Positions 34,543-41,109 of a DNA stretch of 64,000 nt are shown here, one piece after another. The notes under the pieces are model-generated. The model had not been told where the DNA came from. It saw only the letters and a program-made list of their open reading frames with translations, and did no database searches. This DNA comes from Pseudomonadota bacterium (GTDB lineage Bacteria > Pseudomonadota > Gammaproteobacteria > Burkholderiales > Burkholderiaceae_C). The stretch's first letter is position 1. Each line of letters begins with the position of its first letter. The DNA is taken from NCBI GenBank assembly GCA_021846965.1, contig JAJZWA010000010.1, positions 1 through 64,000 of the forward strand, written 5' to 3'. The position numbers and the translations under genes were made by a program.

Positions 34543-34952
34543 GCCGAAGTCCCTCCATGCGAGCCGGCGTTGTGCAGGCGCTGCAGGATGCCGTCGATCT
34601 TGGCCTTGAGCGCGTCGGCGGGGAAGGGCTTGACGATGTAGCCGTTGACCCCCGCCTGCGCGGCCGCCAGGATGTTCTCCTTCTTGGCCTCGGCGGTCAC
34701 CATCAGCACCGGCAGGCCGCGGATGGCGGGATCCGAGCTGGCGCGGATCTCGCGCAGCAGGTCGATGCCCTGCATGTTGGGCATGTTCCAGTCGGTCACG
34801 ACGAACTCGATGCCGCCGGCCTGGATGCGCCGCAGGGCCTGCACCCCGTCCTCGGCCTCGTCGATCGTGCCCGTCACGTGCCCGGTCTGCAGCAGCAGGC
34901 CGCGCACGATGCGTCGCATGGTCGGGAAATCGTCAACAACCAGGAATTTCAA
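34539..34952 (-). CDS. cheY: Chemotaxis response regulator CheY
   Basis: A 137-aa single receiver domain: acidic pair D7-D8 ([15 protein letters not shown]), phospho-acceptor D54 in [12 protein letters not shown], Thr in MVTAEA, and Lys in NGYIVKPF. Translation is assigned to TTG 34952: GGAG lies 6 bases upstream, the protein then begins exactly like betaproteobacterial CheY, and a sigma-28 promoter sits just upstream. The track's ATG at 35204 would run through that promoter. It binds FliM in the switch. First gene of the chemotaxis operon. Confidence 0.96.
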   Translation of the reverse strand: MKFLVVDDFPTMRRIVRGLLLQTGHVTGTIDEAEDGVQALRRIQAGGIEFVVTDWNMPNMQGIDLLREIRASSDPAIRGLPVLMVTAEAKKENILAAAQAGVNGYIVKPFPADALKAKIDGILQRLHNAGSHGGTSA

Positions 34953-35292
34953 GGAATGCTCCGGCAGGCAGAAACGGTTCGGGGCCCGCGTTTGGATTGA
35001 CGGCACGGACGGCGCCAACTTGAATCCCTTGCGGGGCGGGGAGAGCGCGGCTTGTGCCGCGAGCCCGACCTGCAATTGTGCCCCGCCGCCATGACGGGGT
35101 ACCACGCGGGCATCCCCGATGTCGCAAGAATGCCGCAAGCCTGCGGCGCCCCGGATCGCAGTCGCGCAGGCTTCGCGCCCTGGGCTCGGCGCTGCCAGTA
35201 CCATCGCGGATGGACAAGCCCCATCCTGAACTCGATCGGGGCCGCGCGCCCCCGGCTCGCGACCCCGATCCGCTTACTCGCATGCATTCCCC
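34953..35292. other. Divergent intergenic region cheY / motA
   Basis: This 340-bp region contains the sigma-28-type cheY promoter (34997-35023, minus) and a small hairpin GCCGCA-AGCC-TGCGGC (35132-35147). I found no convincing sigma-28 or sigma-54 site facing motA. No gene is seen here. Confidence 0.6.
34997..35023 (-). promoter_or_regulatory. Sigma-28 (FliA) promoter of the cheY operon
   Basis: On the minus strand TCAAGTTG, 11 bases, GCCGTCAA closely fits the FliA consensus TAAAGTTT-N11-GCCGATAA. It is 45 bp upstream of the cheY TTG. The same TCAAG -35 variant occurs before flgM and the flgKL operon. Confidence 0.75.
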
Positions 35293-36153
35293 ATGTTCCT
35301 CCTGATCGGATATGTGCTGTCGCTGGCGGCGATCTTCGGCGGCTACGTCGCCGAGGGCGGGCACGTCGGCGCCCTGTTCCAGCCCTTCGAGCTGCTGATG
35401 ATCGGCGGGGGCGCCTTCGGCGCCTTCTTCGCCTCCACCTTCCCCAAGTCGTTCAAGGCCACGCTCAAGGCCCTGCCGACGGCGATGAAGGGCTCGACCT
35501 ACTCGAAGGCCGCCTACATGGAGTTGCTGTCGCTGCTCAACGAGTTGTTCACGCGCATGCGCCAGAACGGCCTGATGGCCATCGAGGGCGACGTGGAGGA
35601 GCCTCACAACAGCGAGATCTTCAAGAAGTACCCCCACATCGCGGCCGACCACCATGTGCTGGAGTTCATCACCGATTACCTGCGCCTGATGATCGGCGGC
35701 AACCTCGGGGTGATGGAGATGGAAAACCTGATGGATGTCAATATCGAGACCCATCACCGCGAAGCCGAGATTCCCGTGCATGCGATGACCCGCACCGCCG
35801 ACAGCATGCCGGCCTTCGGCATCGTCGCCGCGGTGATGGGCGTGGTCCACACCATGGCCTCGGTGACCCAGCCGCCCGCGGTGCTGGGCGAGCTGGTGGG
35901 CGCGGCGCTGGTGGGGACCTTCCTCGGTATCCTGATCGGCTACGCCATCCTGGCGCCGGTGGCGGCGCGCATGGAGGACCGCGCGCACGAGGCGACCAAG
36001 ATGCTCGAGTGCATCAAGGTCGCGCTGCTGGCGACCATGAACGCCTACCCCCCGCAGGTGGCGGTGGAGTTCGCGCGCAAGGTGCTGTTCACCAACGAGC
36101 GCCCCAGCTTCACCGAGCTGGAAAGCCACCTGCGCGACGCGAAGGGGAAGTAA
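35293..36153 (+). CDS. motA: Flagellar stator protein MotA
   Basis: A 286-aa protein with the canonical start MFLLIGYVLSLAAIFGGYVAEGGHVGALFQPFELLMIGGGAFGAFF. Four membrane helices; the proton-pathway region reads MPAFGIVAAVMGVVHTMASV and LVGAALVGTFLGILIGYAILAPVA. The large cytoplasmic loop has RQNGLMAIEGDVEEPHNSEIFKKYP. It conducts ions with MotB and drives FliG. It is distinct from the MotC-type paralogue at 18789. It starts 3 bp before motB ends its spacing, i.e. the two genes are nearly fused. Confidence 0.97.
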   Translation: MFLLIGYVLSLAAIFGGYVAEGGHVGALFQPFELLMIGGGAFGAFFASTFPKSFKATLKALPTAMKGSTYSKAAYMELLSLLNELFTRMRQNGLMAIEGDVEEPHNSEIFKKYPHIAADHHVLEFITDYLRLMIGGNLGVMEMENLMDVNIETHHREAEIPVHAMTRTADSMPAFGIVAAVMGVVHTMASVTQPPAVLGELVGAALVGTFLGILIGYAILAPVAARMEDRAHEATKMLECIKVALLATMNAYPPQVAVEFARKVLFTNERPSFTELESHLRDAKGK

Positions 36154-36156
36154 GCC

Positions 36157-37290
36157 ATGGTCGACGGCAAGGCGCAGCCGATCGTCATCAAGAAGGTCAA
36201 GAAGGTCGTCGCGGGCGGCCACGGGGCGGCGTGGAAAATCGCCTACGCGGACTTCGTGACCGCGATGATGGCCTTTTTCCTGCTCATGTGGCTGCTCGGC
36301 TCGTCCACGAAGGCGCAACTGGAGGGCATTGCCAAATATTTCCAGCAGCCGCTCAAGGTGGCGCTGCAGGGCGGGCCGGGCGCGGGCGCGGCGACCTCGG
36401 TGCTCAACGGCGGCGGCACCGACCTCACGCGCACCGTGGGGCAGGTGCGCAACGGTGCCACGCCGGGCCAGACGGTCAAGCCGAACGCCACCACCGTGGT
36501 CGTGCGCCAGGAGCAGATCGACAGGGCCAACCTGGAGGCCCTGAAGAAGGCCCTGGACGAGCAGATCCGGGTGAACCCCCAGCTCAGCGCCTTCCGCAAC
36601 CAGCTGCTGATCGACATCACCCGCGACGGACTGCGCATCCAGGTGGTCGACAGCGACAAGCGTCCCATGTTCGGCCTGGGCGGCGCGCAGCTGCAAAGCT
36701 ACGCCCAGGCCATCTTCCACGACATCGCGCCCACCCTCAACAGCCTGCCCAACTCGATCAGCATCACCGGCCACACCGATGCGCTGAACTACCAGAACCA
36801 GGGCAAGGGCTACAGCAACTACAATCTGTCCGCCGATCGCGCCAACGCGGTGCGGCAGGTGCTGGTGCAGTCCGGGCTGGACGAGGCCAAGGTGCTGCGT
36901 GTGGTCGGCATGGGCTCCGCGGCTCCTTTCGACCCCGCGAACCCGAATTCCCCGCTCAACCGGCGTGTGAGCATCCTGGTGCTGACCAAGGCGGCCAGCG
37001 CGCGCATCCTCCGGGAGCAGGGCGCCGAGCAGACGGCCTCGAGCTCCGGCCAGGCGAATGCCCAGTTGGGCGCCGCCAGCCAGCCGGGGGCGGCGTCTGC
37101 GGCGGCTTCGGGCGGGCAGGGGCCGGTCGGAGCCGCCTCGAAGCCGGCAGCTGGCGCGGGCCCGGCAGCTCCGGGGGCTCCCGGGCCGAAGGGGGCGGCG
37201 CCCGCGGCCTTGTCGGGGCCGCCGCCGTTGCATGTGGGTCCGGCCTTGCTTCCGCAAGGGGCTTTGCCGAAAATTTCCTCCAAACCGTGA
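36157..37290 (+). CDS. motB: Flagellar stator protein MotB
   Basis: A 377-aa protein: basic N-terminus (IVIKKVKKVVAGGHGAAWKIAYADF), one membrane helix with the proton-binding Asp in YADFVTAMMAFFLLMWLLG, and a plug/linker. An OmpA-type peptidoglycan-binding domain (about 155-290) has SITGHTDALNYQ and LSADRANAVRQVLVQSGL. A Pro/Ala/Gly tail of about 85 residues follows, longer than usual. It anchors the stator to peptidoglycan. It starts 3 bp after motA. Confidence 0.96.
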   Translation: MVDGKAQPIVIKKVKKVVAGGHGAAWKIAYADFVTAMMAFFLLMWLLGSSTKAQLEGIAKYFQQPLKVALQGGPGAGAATSVLNGGGTDLTRTVGQVRNGATPGQTVKPNATTVVVRQEQIDRANLEALKKALDEQIRVNPQLSAFRNQLLIDITRDGLRIQVVDSDKRPMFGLGGAQLQSYAQAIFHDIAPTLNSLPNSISITGHTDALNYQNQGKGYSNYNLSADRANAVRQVLVQSGLDEAKVLRVVGMGSAAPFDPANPNSPLNRRVSILVLTKAASARILREQGAEQTASSSGQANAQLGAASQPGAASAAASGGQGPVGAASKPAAGAGPAAPGAPGPKGAAPAALSGPPPLHVGPALLPQGALPKISSKP

Positions 37291-37299
37291 ATTTGTTCC

Positions 37300-37326
37300 T
37301 CAAGTTCTCGCACTGCGTGCCGTAAC
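37300..37326 (+). promoter_or_regulatory. Sigma-28 (FliA) promoter of flgM
   Basis: TCAAGTTC, 11 bases, GCCGTAAC fits the FliA consensus well. It lies 29 bp before the flgM ATG, just after the motB stop, allowing flgM to be topped up in the FliA-dependent phase. Confidence 0.7.
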
Positions 37327-37355
37327 ACCTTCCAGCAGGAGAGAATCTGGCGATC

Positions 37356-37706
37356 ATGAACCCGATCCAGCACACCTACACCCCGACGACGGGCGACAGC
37401 GCGCAGCGCGTCGAACTGCCGGCCCAGCAGGTGCAGGCCGGCCGCAGCCCCTCGTCTTCGCAGGGACCGGCCGCTTCGGGCGCCGGCGCGGGGGACACGG
37501 TGTCGATTTCCCAATCCGCGCGCCAGTTGCTGCAAACGGGAGCCCCCCAGGGGGCCTCGGCCTCCGCGCAGCGCCTGAGTTCGCTGCGCCAGGCCATCGC
37601 CTCGGGCAGCTACACGGTGGACGCGCGCCAGATCGCCCAGGGCCTGCTGCGCGACAGCCGCGCCCTGGCCCAGGCCGGCGTCGGTTCCTCCGGCGGCGGC
37701 GCCTGA
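37356..37706 (+). CDS. flgM: Anti-sigma-28 factor FlgM
   Basis: A 116-aa, Ser/Ala/Gln-rich, largely disordered protein. The conserved C-terminal half has GDTVSISQSARQLLQ and RLSSLRQAIASGSYTVDARQIAQGLLRDSRALAQ. It binds FliA until hook completion, then is exported. An AGGAGAG site precedes the ATG. Co-located with flgN, csrA and fliW, it groups the checkpoint regulators together. Confidence 0.93.
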   Translation: MNPIQHTYTPTTGDSAQRVELPAQQVQAGRSPSSSQGPAASGAGAGDTVSISQSARQLLQTGAPQGASASAQRLSSLRQAIASGSYTVDARQIAQGLLRDSRALAQAGVGSSGGGA

Positions 37707-37717
37707 ATCCCTACGCG

Positions 37718-38137
37718 ATGAACTCCGCGCAGCCGGATCGCGCGGTTCCCGAGGGGGCCGGCGCGCAACTTCCCGTGCTGCTGGAGCAGCTCGGCGAACT
37801 CCTGCAAGCCGAACTCGACACGCTGGTGCAGTCCCACGATCCCTCGCGTATCGAGCAGATGGCCGCGCGCAAGAGCGAGTTGTGCGCGCGCATCGAAAGC
37901 CTGCAGCGCGAGCTTCCCGAGCCGGATCCGGCGCGGGCGCAGCGCCTGCGCGAACTGGCGCTGGCGGTCGCGCAGGCCAACCAGCGCAATGGCGCCGTGG
38001 TGGCCGCGCTGATCCGCAACACGCGAGGCGCGCTGGACATCCTGCGTTCGATTCCGCCCGGCGAATCCGCGGCGGTGTACGGCCCCCGGGGGCAGACCCT
38101 CGGTGCCGGCAAGGCCAAGCCCCTGGGCAGCGCCTGA
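37718..38137 (+). CDS. flgN: Flagellar export chaperone FlgN
   Basis: A 139-aa helical protein with LPVLLEQLGELLQAELDTLVQSHDPSRIEQMAARKSELCARIESLQRE, then AQANQRNGAVVAALIRNTRGALDIL and a YGPRGQT end typical of FlgN. It escorts FlgK and FlgL to the export gate. Starts 11 bp after flgM. Confidence 0.9.
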   Translation: MNSAQPDRAVPEGAGAQLPVLLEQLGELLQAELDTLVQSHDPSRIEQMAARKSELCARIESLQRELPEPDPARAQRLRELALAVAQANQRNGAVVAALIRNTRGALDILRSIPPGESAAVYGPRGQTLGAGKAKPLGSA

Positions 38138-38167
38138 GGCGCCCGGCGGCCAGGCGAACCATCGCAC

Positions 38168-38413
38168 ATGCTCATCCTCAGCCGTCGCAGCGGGGAGGCC
38201 ATCCGGATCGGCACGGACATCCGCATCGTGGTCGTGCAACTCGGGGGGGGCAAGGTCCGCCTGGGCATCGATGGCCCGCGCGAATTGCGCATCCTGCGCG
38301 AGGAACTCTACGAGATGGTGGCCGGCCTGAACCAGGAGGCCCAGGCGGCCGACCCGGGTGCCTTGGAGCGGTGGCTGGAGCAGCCGCCGGCGGCTCCGAA
38401 GGAGTCCACCTGA
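38168..38413 (+). CDS. csrA: Carbon storage regulator CsrA
   Basis: An 81-aa RNA-binding protein: MLILSRRSGEAIRIGTDIRIVVVQLGGGKVRLGIDGPRELRILREELYEMV. The conserved start and the GIDGP-R-LREE region are intact. The tail is longer than E. coli CsrA (61 aa), which is common in FliW-paired CsrA proteins. It binds GGA motifs in mRNA leaders, and the fliC leader here has four. Its stop overlaps the fliW start (TGATG), implying coupled synthesis with its antagonist. Confidence 0.95.
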   Translation: MLILSRRSGEAIRIGTDIRIVVVQLGGGKVRLGIDGPRELRILREELYEMVAGLNQEAQAADPGALERWLEQPPAAPKEST

Positions 38414-38880
38414 TGGCCGTGCACGCGACCCGGCTGGGCCTGGTCGAGGTCGCCGACTCGCAACGCTGGACCTGCTCCCTTCCCCTGGCAGGCTTCGAGG
38501 ATCTGCGCGAATTCGTGCTCATGCACGTTCCGGCGCAGGGGCCTTTCCTGTGGCTGCAATCCCTGGAACTGCCCGAGCTGGCCTTCGTGCTGTGCGACGC
38601 GGCGTGTTTCGGCTTGCGCTATGCGGCGGGCGCGGAATACGAGCCGGAACTGTTCCTGGCGCCGCCCTGCGTGCTGGTGATGTTGCCGCAGCAGCCTGGC
38701 GAGCCTCTGCGCGTGCACCGGCAGGCGCCGGTGCTGTTCGACGTGCATGCCGGCACCCTGCGTCAACAGGTGTTCGAGCCCGAGCATGTGCAGGGCGAGG
38801 GAGCCTGGGTGGGCCCGGCCGCCTGCGCGCCGGTGAACGCTGCCTGGGCCGAGCGCATCATCTCGGTGCAGCCGCGTTGA
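38413..38880 (+). CDS. fliW: Flagellar assembly factor / CsrA antagonist FliW
   Basis: A 155-aa protein with the FliW pattern: a beta-barrel start (MAVHATRLGLVEVADSQRWTCSLPLAGFEDLREFVLMHVP), PFLWLQSLELPELAFVLCDA near one third, and a shortened C-terminal part. FliW binds flagellin and CsrA alternately, releasing CsrA when flagellin accumulates. Direct overlap with csrA supports the identity. The sequence is rather diverged from the Bacillus/Campylobacter type, so context carries part of the call. Confidence 0.85.
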   Translation: MAVHATRLGLVEVADSQRWTCSLPLAGFEDLREFVLMHVPAQGPFLWLQSLELPELAFVLCDAACFGLRYAAGAEYEPELFLAPPCVLVMLPQQPGEPLRVHRQAPVLFDVHAGTLRQQVFEPEHVQGEGAWVGPAACAPVNAAWAERIISVQPR

Positions 38881-38890
38881 TCGGGCGGGA

Positions 38891-38914
38891 CGGGCGCGCG
38901 CGACGGCGCGCCCG
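38891..38914. terminator. Perfect hairpin between convergent fliW and ycgR
   Basis: CGGGCGCGC, loop GCGACG, GCGCGCCCG: a 9-bp perfect GC stem in the 37-bp gap between converging genes. It has no T-tract. A bidirectional terminator is likely by position. Confidence 0.5.
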
Positions 38915-38917
38915 GCC

Positions 38918-39649
38918 TCAGAGCCGGCCGTCGCGCAGCAGTTCGCGGTCGCGACGCTGCACGTAGCGCTGCAGCAGGCGCTGCTGGGGCATCGACAGAT
39001 GCTGCAGCGACAGGCCGACCAGGCGGGCAGCAGCCTCGCCCGCGGTGGAGCGCAGCACGCGCACGAAACGAAGTTGGGCGGCGCACTCGATAAGCTGGCC
39101 CTCCAGCTCGAATTGCAGGCGCTCGATCCACTCATTGCCCGCCAGGTCGAAGTCGCCAGGCGCCGGGGCGCGCAGGCGCATGCCGCTTGCGCTCAGGTCC
39201 AGGCACTCGGCCTGCAGGCTGCGTGCGCCGCGGCGGAAGAGTTCCAGTCCCGACACGTCGCCGGGCCGCACCGGCACGCGATAGTTGGCGCGGCGCTGCA
39301 ATTGGTACAAGGCATGCGGCCAGCGCAGGCGCAAGGCACCGTAGCCCTCCCAGTCCTGCAGGCGCTCGAGGGTGCAGCGCAGGCCGACGAACATTCCGCC
39401 GGCGCGACCCAGGCACAGCAGTTCCTCCCCGGCCCGCAGGGAGGCGAGGCGCGCCGGGTTGAGCTCGTCGATGATCAGGAACTGCTCGTCGGGGTCGACG
39501 TGCAGCAGCATGGACATGTGCTCGTGTTCCTCGCCGGGCACGATCACGCCCAGGATCTCGCGCCCGCGCTGCAGGCGCTCGAGGGTATGGTGGGCGCGCG
39601 CGGCCACGCGGAACCCGTCCTGGAACAGGGTGTTGACGATCTCTCGCAT
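38918..39649 (-). CDS. ycgR: YcgR-like flagellar brake protein (PilZ)
   Basis: A 243-aa protein. An N-terminal YcgR domain (1-110) has MSMLLHVDPDEQFLIIDELNPA and LRCTLERLQDWEG. The C-terminal PilZ domain (about 115-235) has the c-di-GMP-binding RANYR and DLSASGMRL motifs both intact. When c-di-GMP is high, such proteins bind the motor and slow or bias it. This fits with the several cyclases encoded in the island. It is convergent with fliW. Confidence 0.93.
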   Translation of the reverse strand: MREIVNTLFQDGFRVAARAHHTLERLQRGREILGVIVPGEEHEHMSMLLHVDPDEQFLIIDELNPARLASLRAGEELLCLGRAGGMFVGLRCTLERLQDWEGYGALRLRWPHALYQLQRRANYRVPVRPGDVSGLELFRRGARSLQAECLDLSASGMRLRAPAPGDFDLAGNEWIERLQFELEGQLIECAAQLRFVRVLRSTAGEAAARLVGLSLQHLSMPQQRLLQRYVQRRDRELLRDGRL

Positions 39650-39670
39650 GCGCTGTCGGGTCCTTGTCGG

Positions 39671-39690
39671 CCGGCCGCCTTCGCGGCCGG
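39671..39690. terminator. Perfect hairpin after the YuxH-type gene
   Basis: CCGGCCGC, loop CTTC, GCGGCCGG: an 8-bp stem with a stable tetraloop, between the end of the EAL/HDOD gene and the ycgR start. No T-run; it may be a terminator or mRNA-stabilising structure. Confidence 0.45.
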
Positions 39691-39715
39691 ACGCGCGCTG
39701 GCGCCCGCCCCGATC

Positions 39716-40993
39716 TCAGAGCCCCAGGTTCTCCGCCCAGGCCAGGGCTTCCAGGTGGGCGAGGGCGATCGCGCGCTGGCTCAGGCCCAGCAGGCCCGCA
39801 TGCTGGTCGATCTCGTCCCAGTCCTCGCGCTCACAGGCCAGCACGATGCGCAGGTAGGGGCCGAAGGGGCCCTGCCGGTCGCGCAAGGCCTGCATCACCG
39901 GTTCGGCCAGCGAGATCTCCTGCAGCGCGCGCTCCAGAGGCACCCCCAGCATGGCGTCGAGCATGGAGAACACGCCGACCACGAAGGCGTTGTCGCAGTC
40001 CGCGGCGGACATCTGCGCCTGCGCCAGCAGTTCCAGCATGCGGCCGCGGGTGATGGCCACGCGCGCCTGGCTCGACGCCGCGCTGCTGCCCGGGGTGATC
40101 GCCAGCAGCAGCACCAGCCAGCGCAGCAGTTTCTTGTAGCCCAGGATCACCACCGCATGGCGGAAGGAGGTGATCTCGGTCATGAGGCCGAAGCCCGAGG
40201 AATTGATGTAGCGCAGCAGCTTGAACGACAGCGTGGGGTCCTGCTTGAGCACCTCCTCGATGGCCGGCACCTCCGCATGCTTGTTGACCAGGTCGATGAG
40301 GCGCAGCACGGTCGCGTAGGCGGGGTTGACCACCTTCGCGCTGACCGTCTGCGGCCGTGCGAAGTAGTAGCCCTGGAACAGGTGCAGGCCGGCGTCGAAG
40401 TACTCCTTGAAGTTCTCCGGGGTCTCCACCTTCTCGGCGAGCATCAGCAGCTTGGGAAAGGCGCCCATGCGCTTGACCAGCATCGGCAGCACGCCTGCCG
40501 GCAAGGCCTGCACGTCGATCTGCACGTAGCTCAGCAGCGGCAGCCAGGCCGTGTAGGGGGCCGTCAGCGCGTGCACGCCGGCGGCCAGGCGGAAGCCCTT
40601 TTCGCGCAGCGACTGCATGGCGGTGGCGGCCTCGGCGATCAGCGCCGCATCGTCGCCCGCGGCGCGCGGGAGCTCCAGCACGATGCGCTCGGGGAACACG
40701 ATCTCCAGGTGCTCCCCGTCCAGGTCCTCCAGGCGCACGTTGATGAACGCCAGCTTGTCGCCGAACAGATTCTCGGTGGAGATGCTCGACAGCGCGTGGA
40801 ACAGCAGCGCGGTGTCGGATGCGCGGGTGTGCTGGGTCGGTGCCTGCGTGCTGGTGGCGCTGTCGCGCGCCAGCAGTTCGTAGCCGATGATGTGCTGCTG
40901 ACGGTCCAGGATCGGCTGGCGGGCGATATGCGCGTAGTTCTCGCTGCGCGCGGCATCGGCGGCCGGGGATGCGGGAGTCGTGGTGGATTCCAT
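39716..40993 (-). CDS. YuxH-type EAL-HDOD protein, EAL probably catalytically degenerate
   Basis: A 425-aa soluble protein: EAL-like domain (about 20-220) then HDOD (about 220-410). The EAL part keeps GYELLAR, FINV, ERIVLELPR, AEKVET and FQGYYFARPQ. It lacks the DDFG metal/catalytic loop; the equivalent reads LAAGVHALTAP. It may therefore bind rather than hydrolyse c-di-GMP. The HDOD part has IEEVLKQDPTLSFKLLRYINSSGFG. It has its own start 116 bp from the glycosyltransferase gene end. A motility or signalling role is inferred from location. Confidence 0.88.
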   Translation of the reverse strand: MESTTTPASPAADAARSENYAHIARQPILDRQQHIIGYELLARDSATSTQAPTQHTRASDTALLFHALSSISTENLFGDKLAFINVRLEDLDGEHLEIVFPERIVLELPRAAGDDAALIAEAATAMQSLREKGFRLAAGVHALTAPYTAWLPLLSYVQIDVQALPAGVLPMLVKRMGAFPKLLMLAEKVETPENFKEYFDAGLHLFQGYYFARPQTVSAKVVNPAYATVLRLIDLVNKHAEVPAIEEVLKQDPTLSFKLLRYINSSGFGLMTEITSFRHAVVILGYKKLLRWLVLLLAITPGSSAASSQARVAITRGRMLELLAQAQMSAADCDNAFVVGVFSMLDAMLGVPLERALQEISLAEPVMQALRDRQGPFGPYLRIVLACEREDWDEIDQHAGLLGLSQRAIALAHLEALAWAENLGL

Positions 40994-41109
40994 CGGGGAT
41001 TGCTGGCTGGACAGGCTGCTCGTGCGGCGCGCCGCGGATGCTCCGGGATGCTAGCAGGCCCGGGGCCCGGCGACTCGTGCGTCGGTCTCGATTCGCCGAT
41101 CTCCGCGCC

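Noticed and set aside
31333-34641. 1102-aa plus-strand ORF opposite cheA and cheZ
   Set aside because: Antisense shadow; no recognisable domain.
34953-35292. Sigma-28 or sigma-54 promoter facing motA
   Set aside because: Only poor matches (for example ACAAGCCC...GATCGGGG); not enough to annotate.
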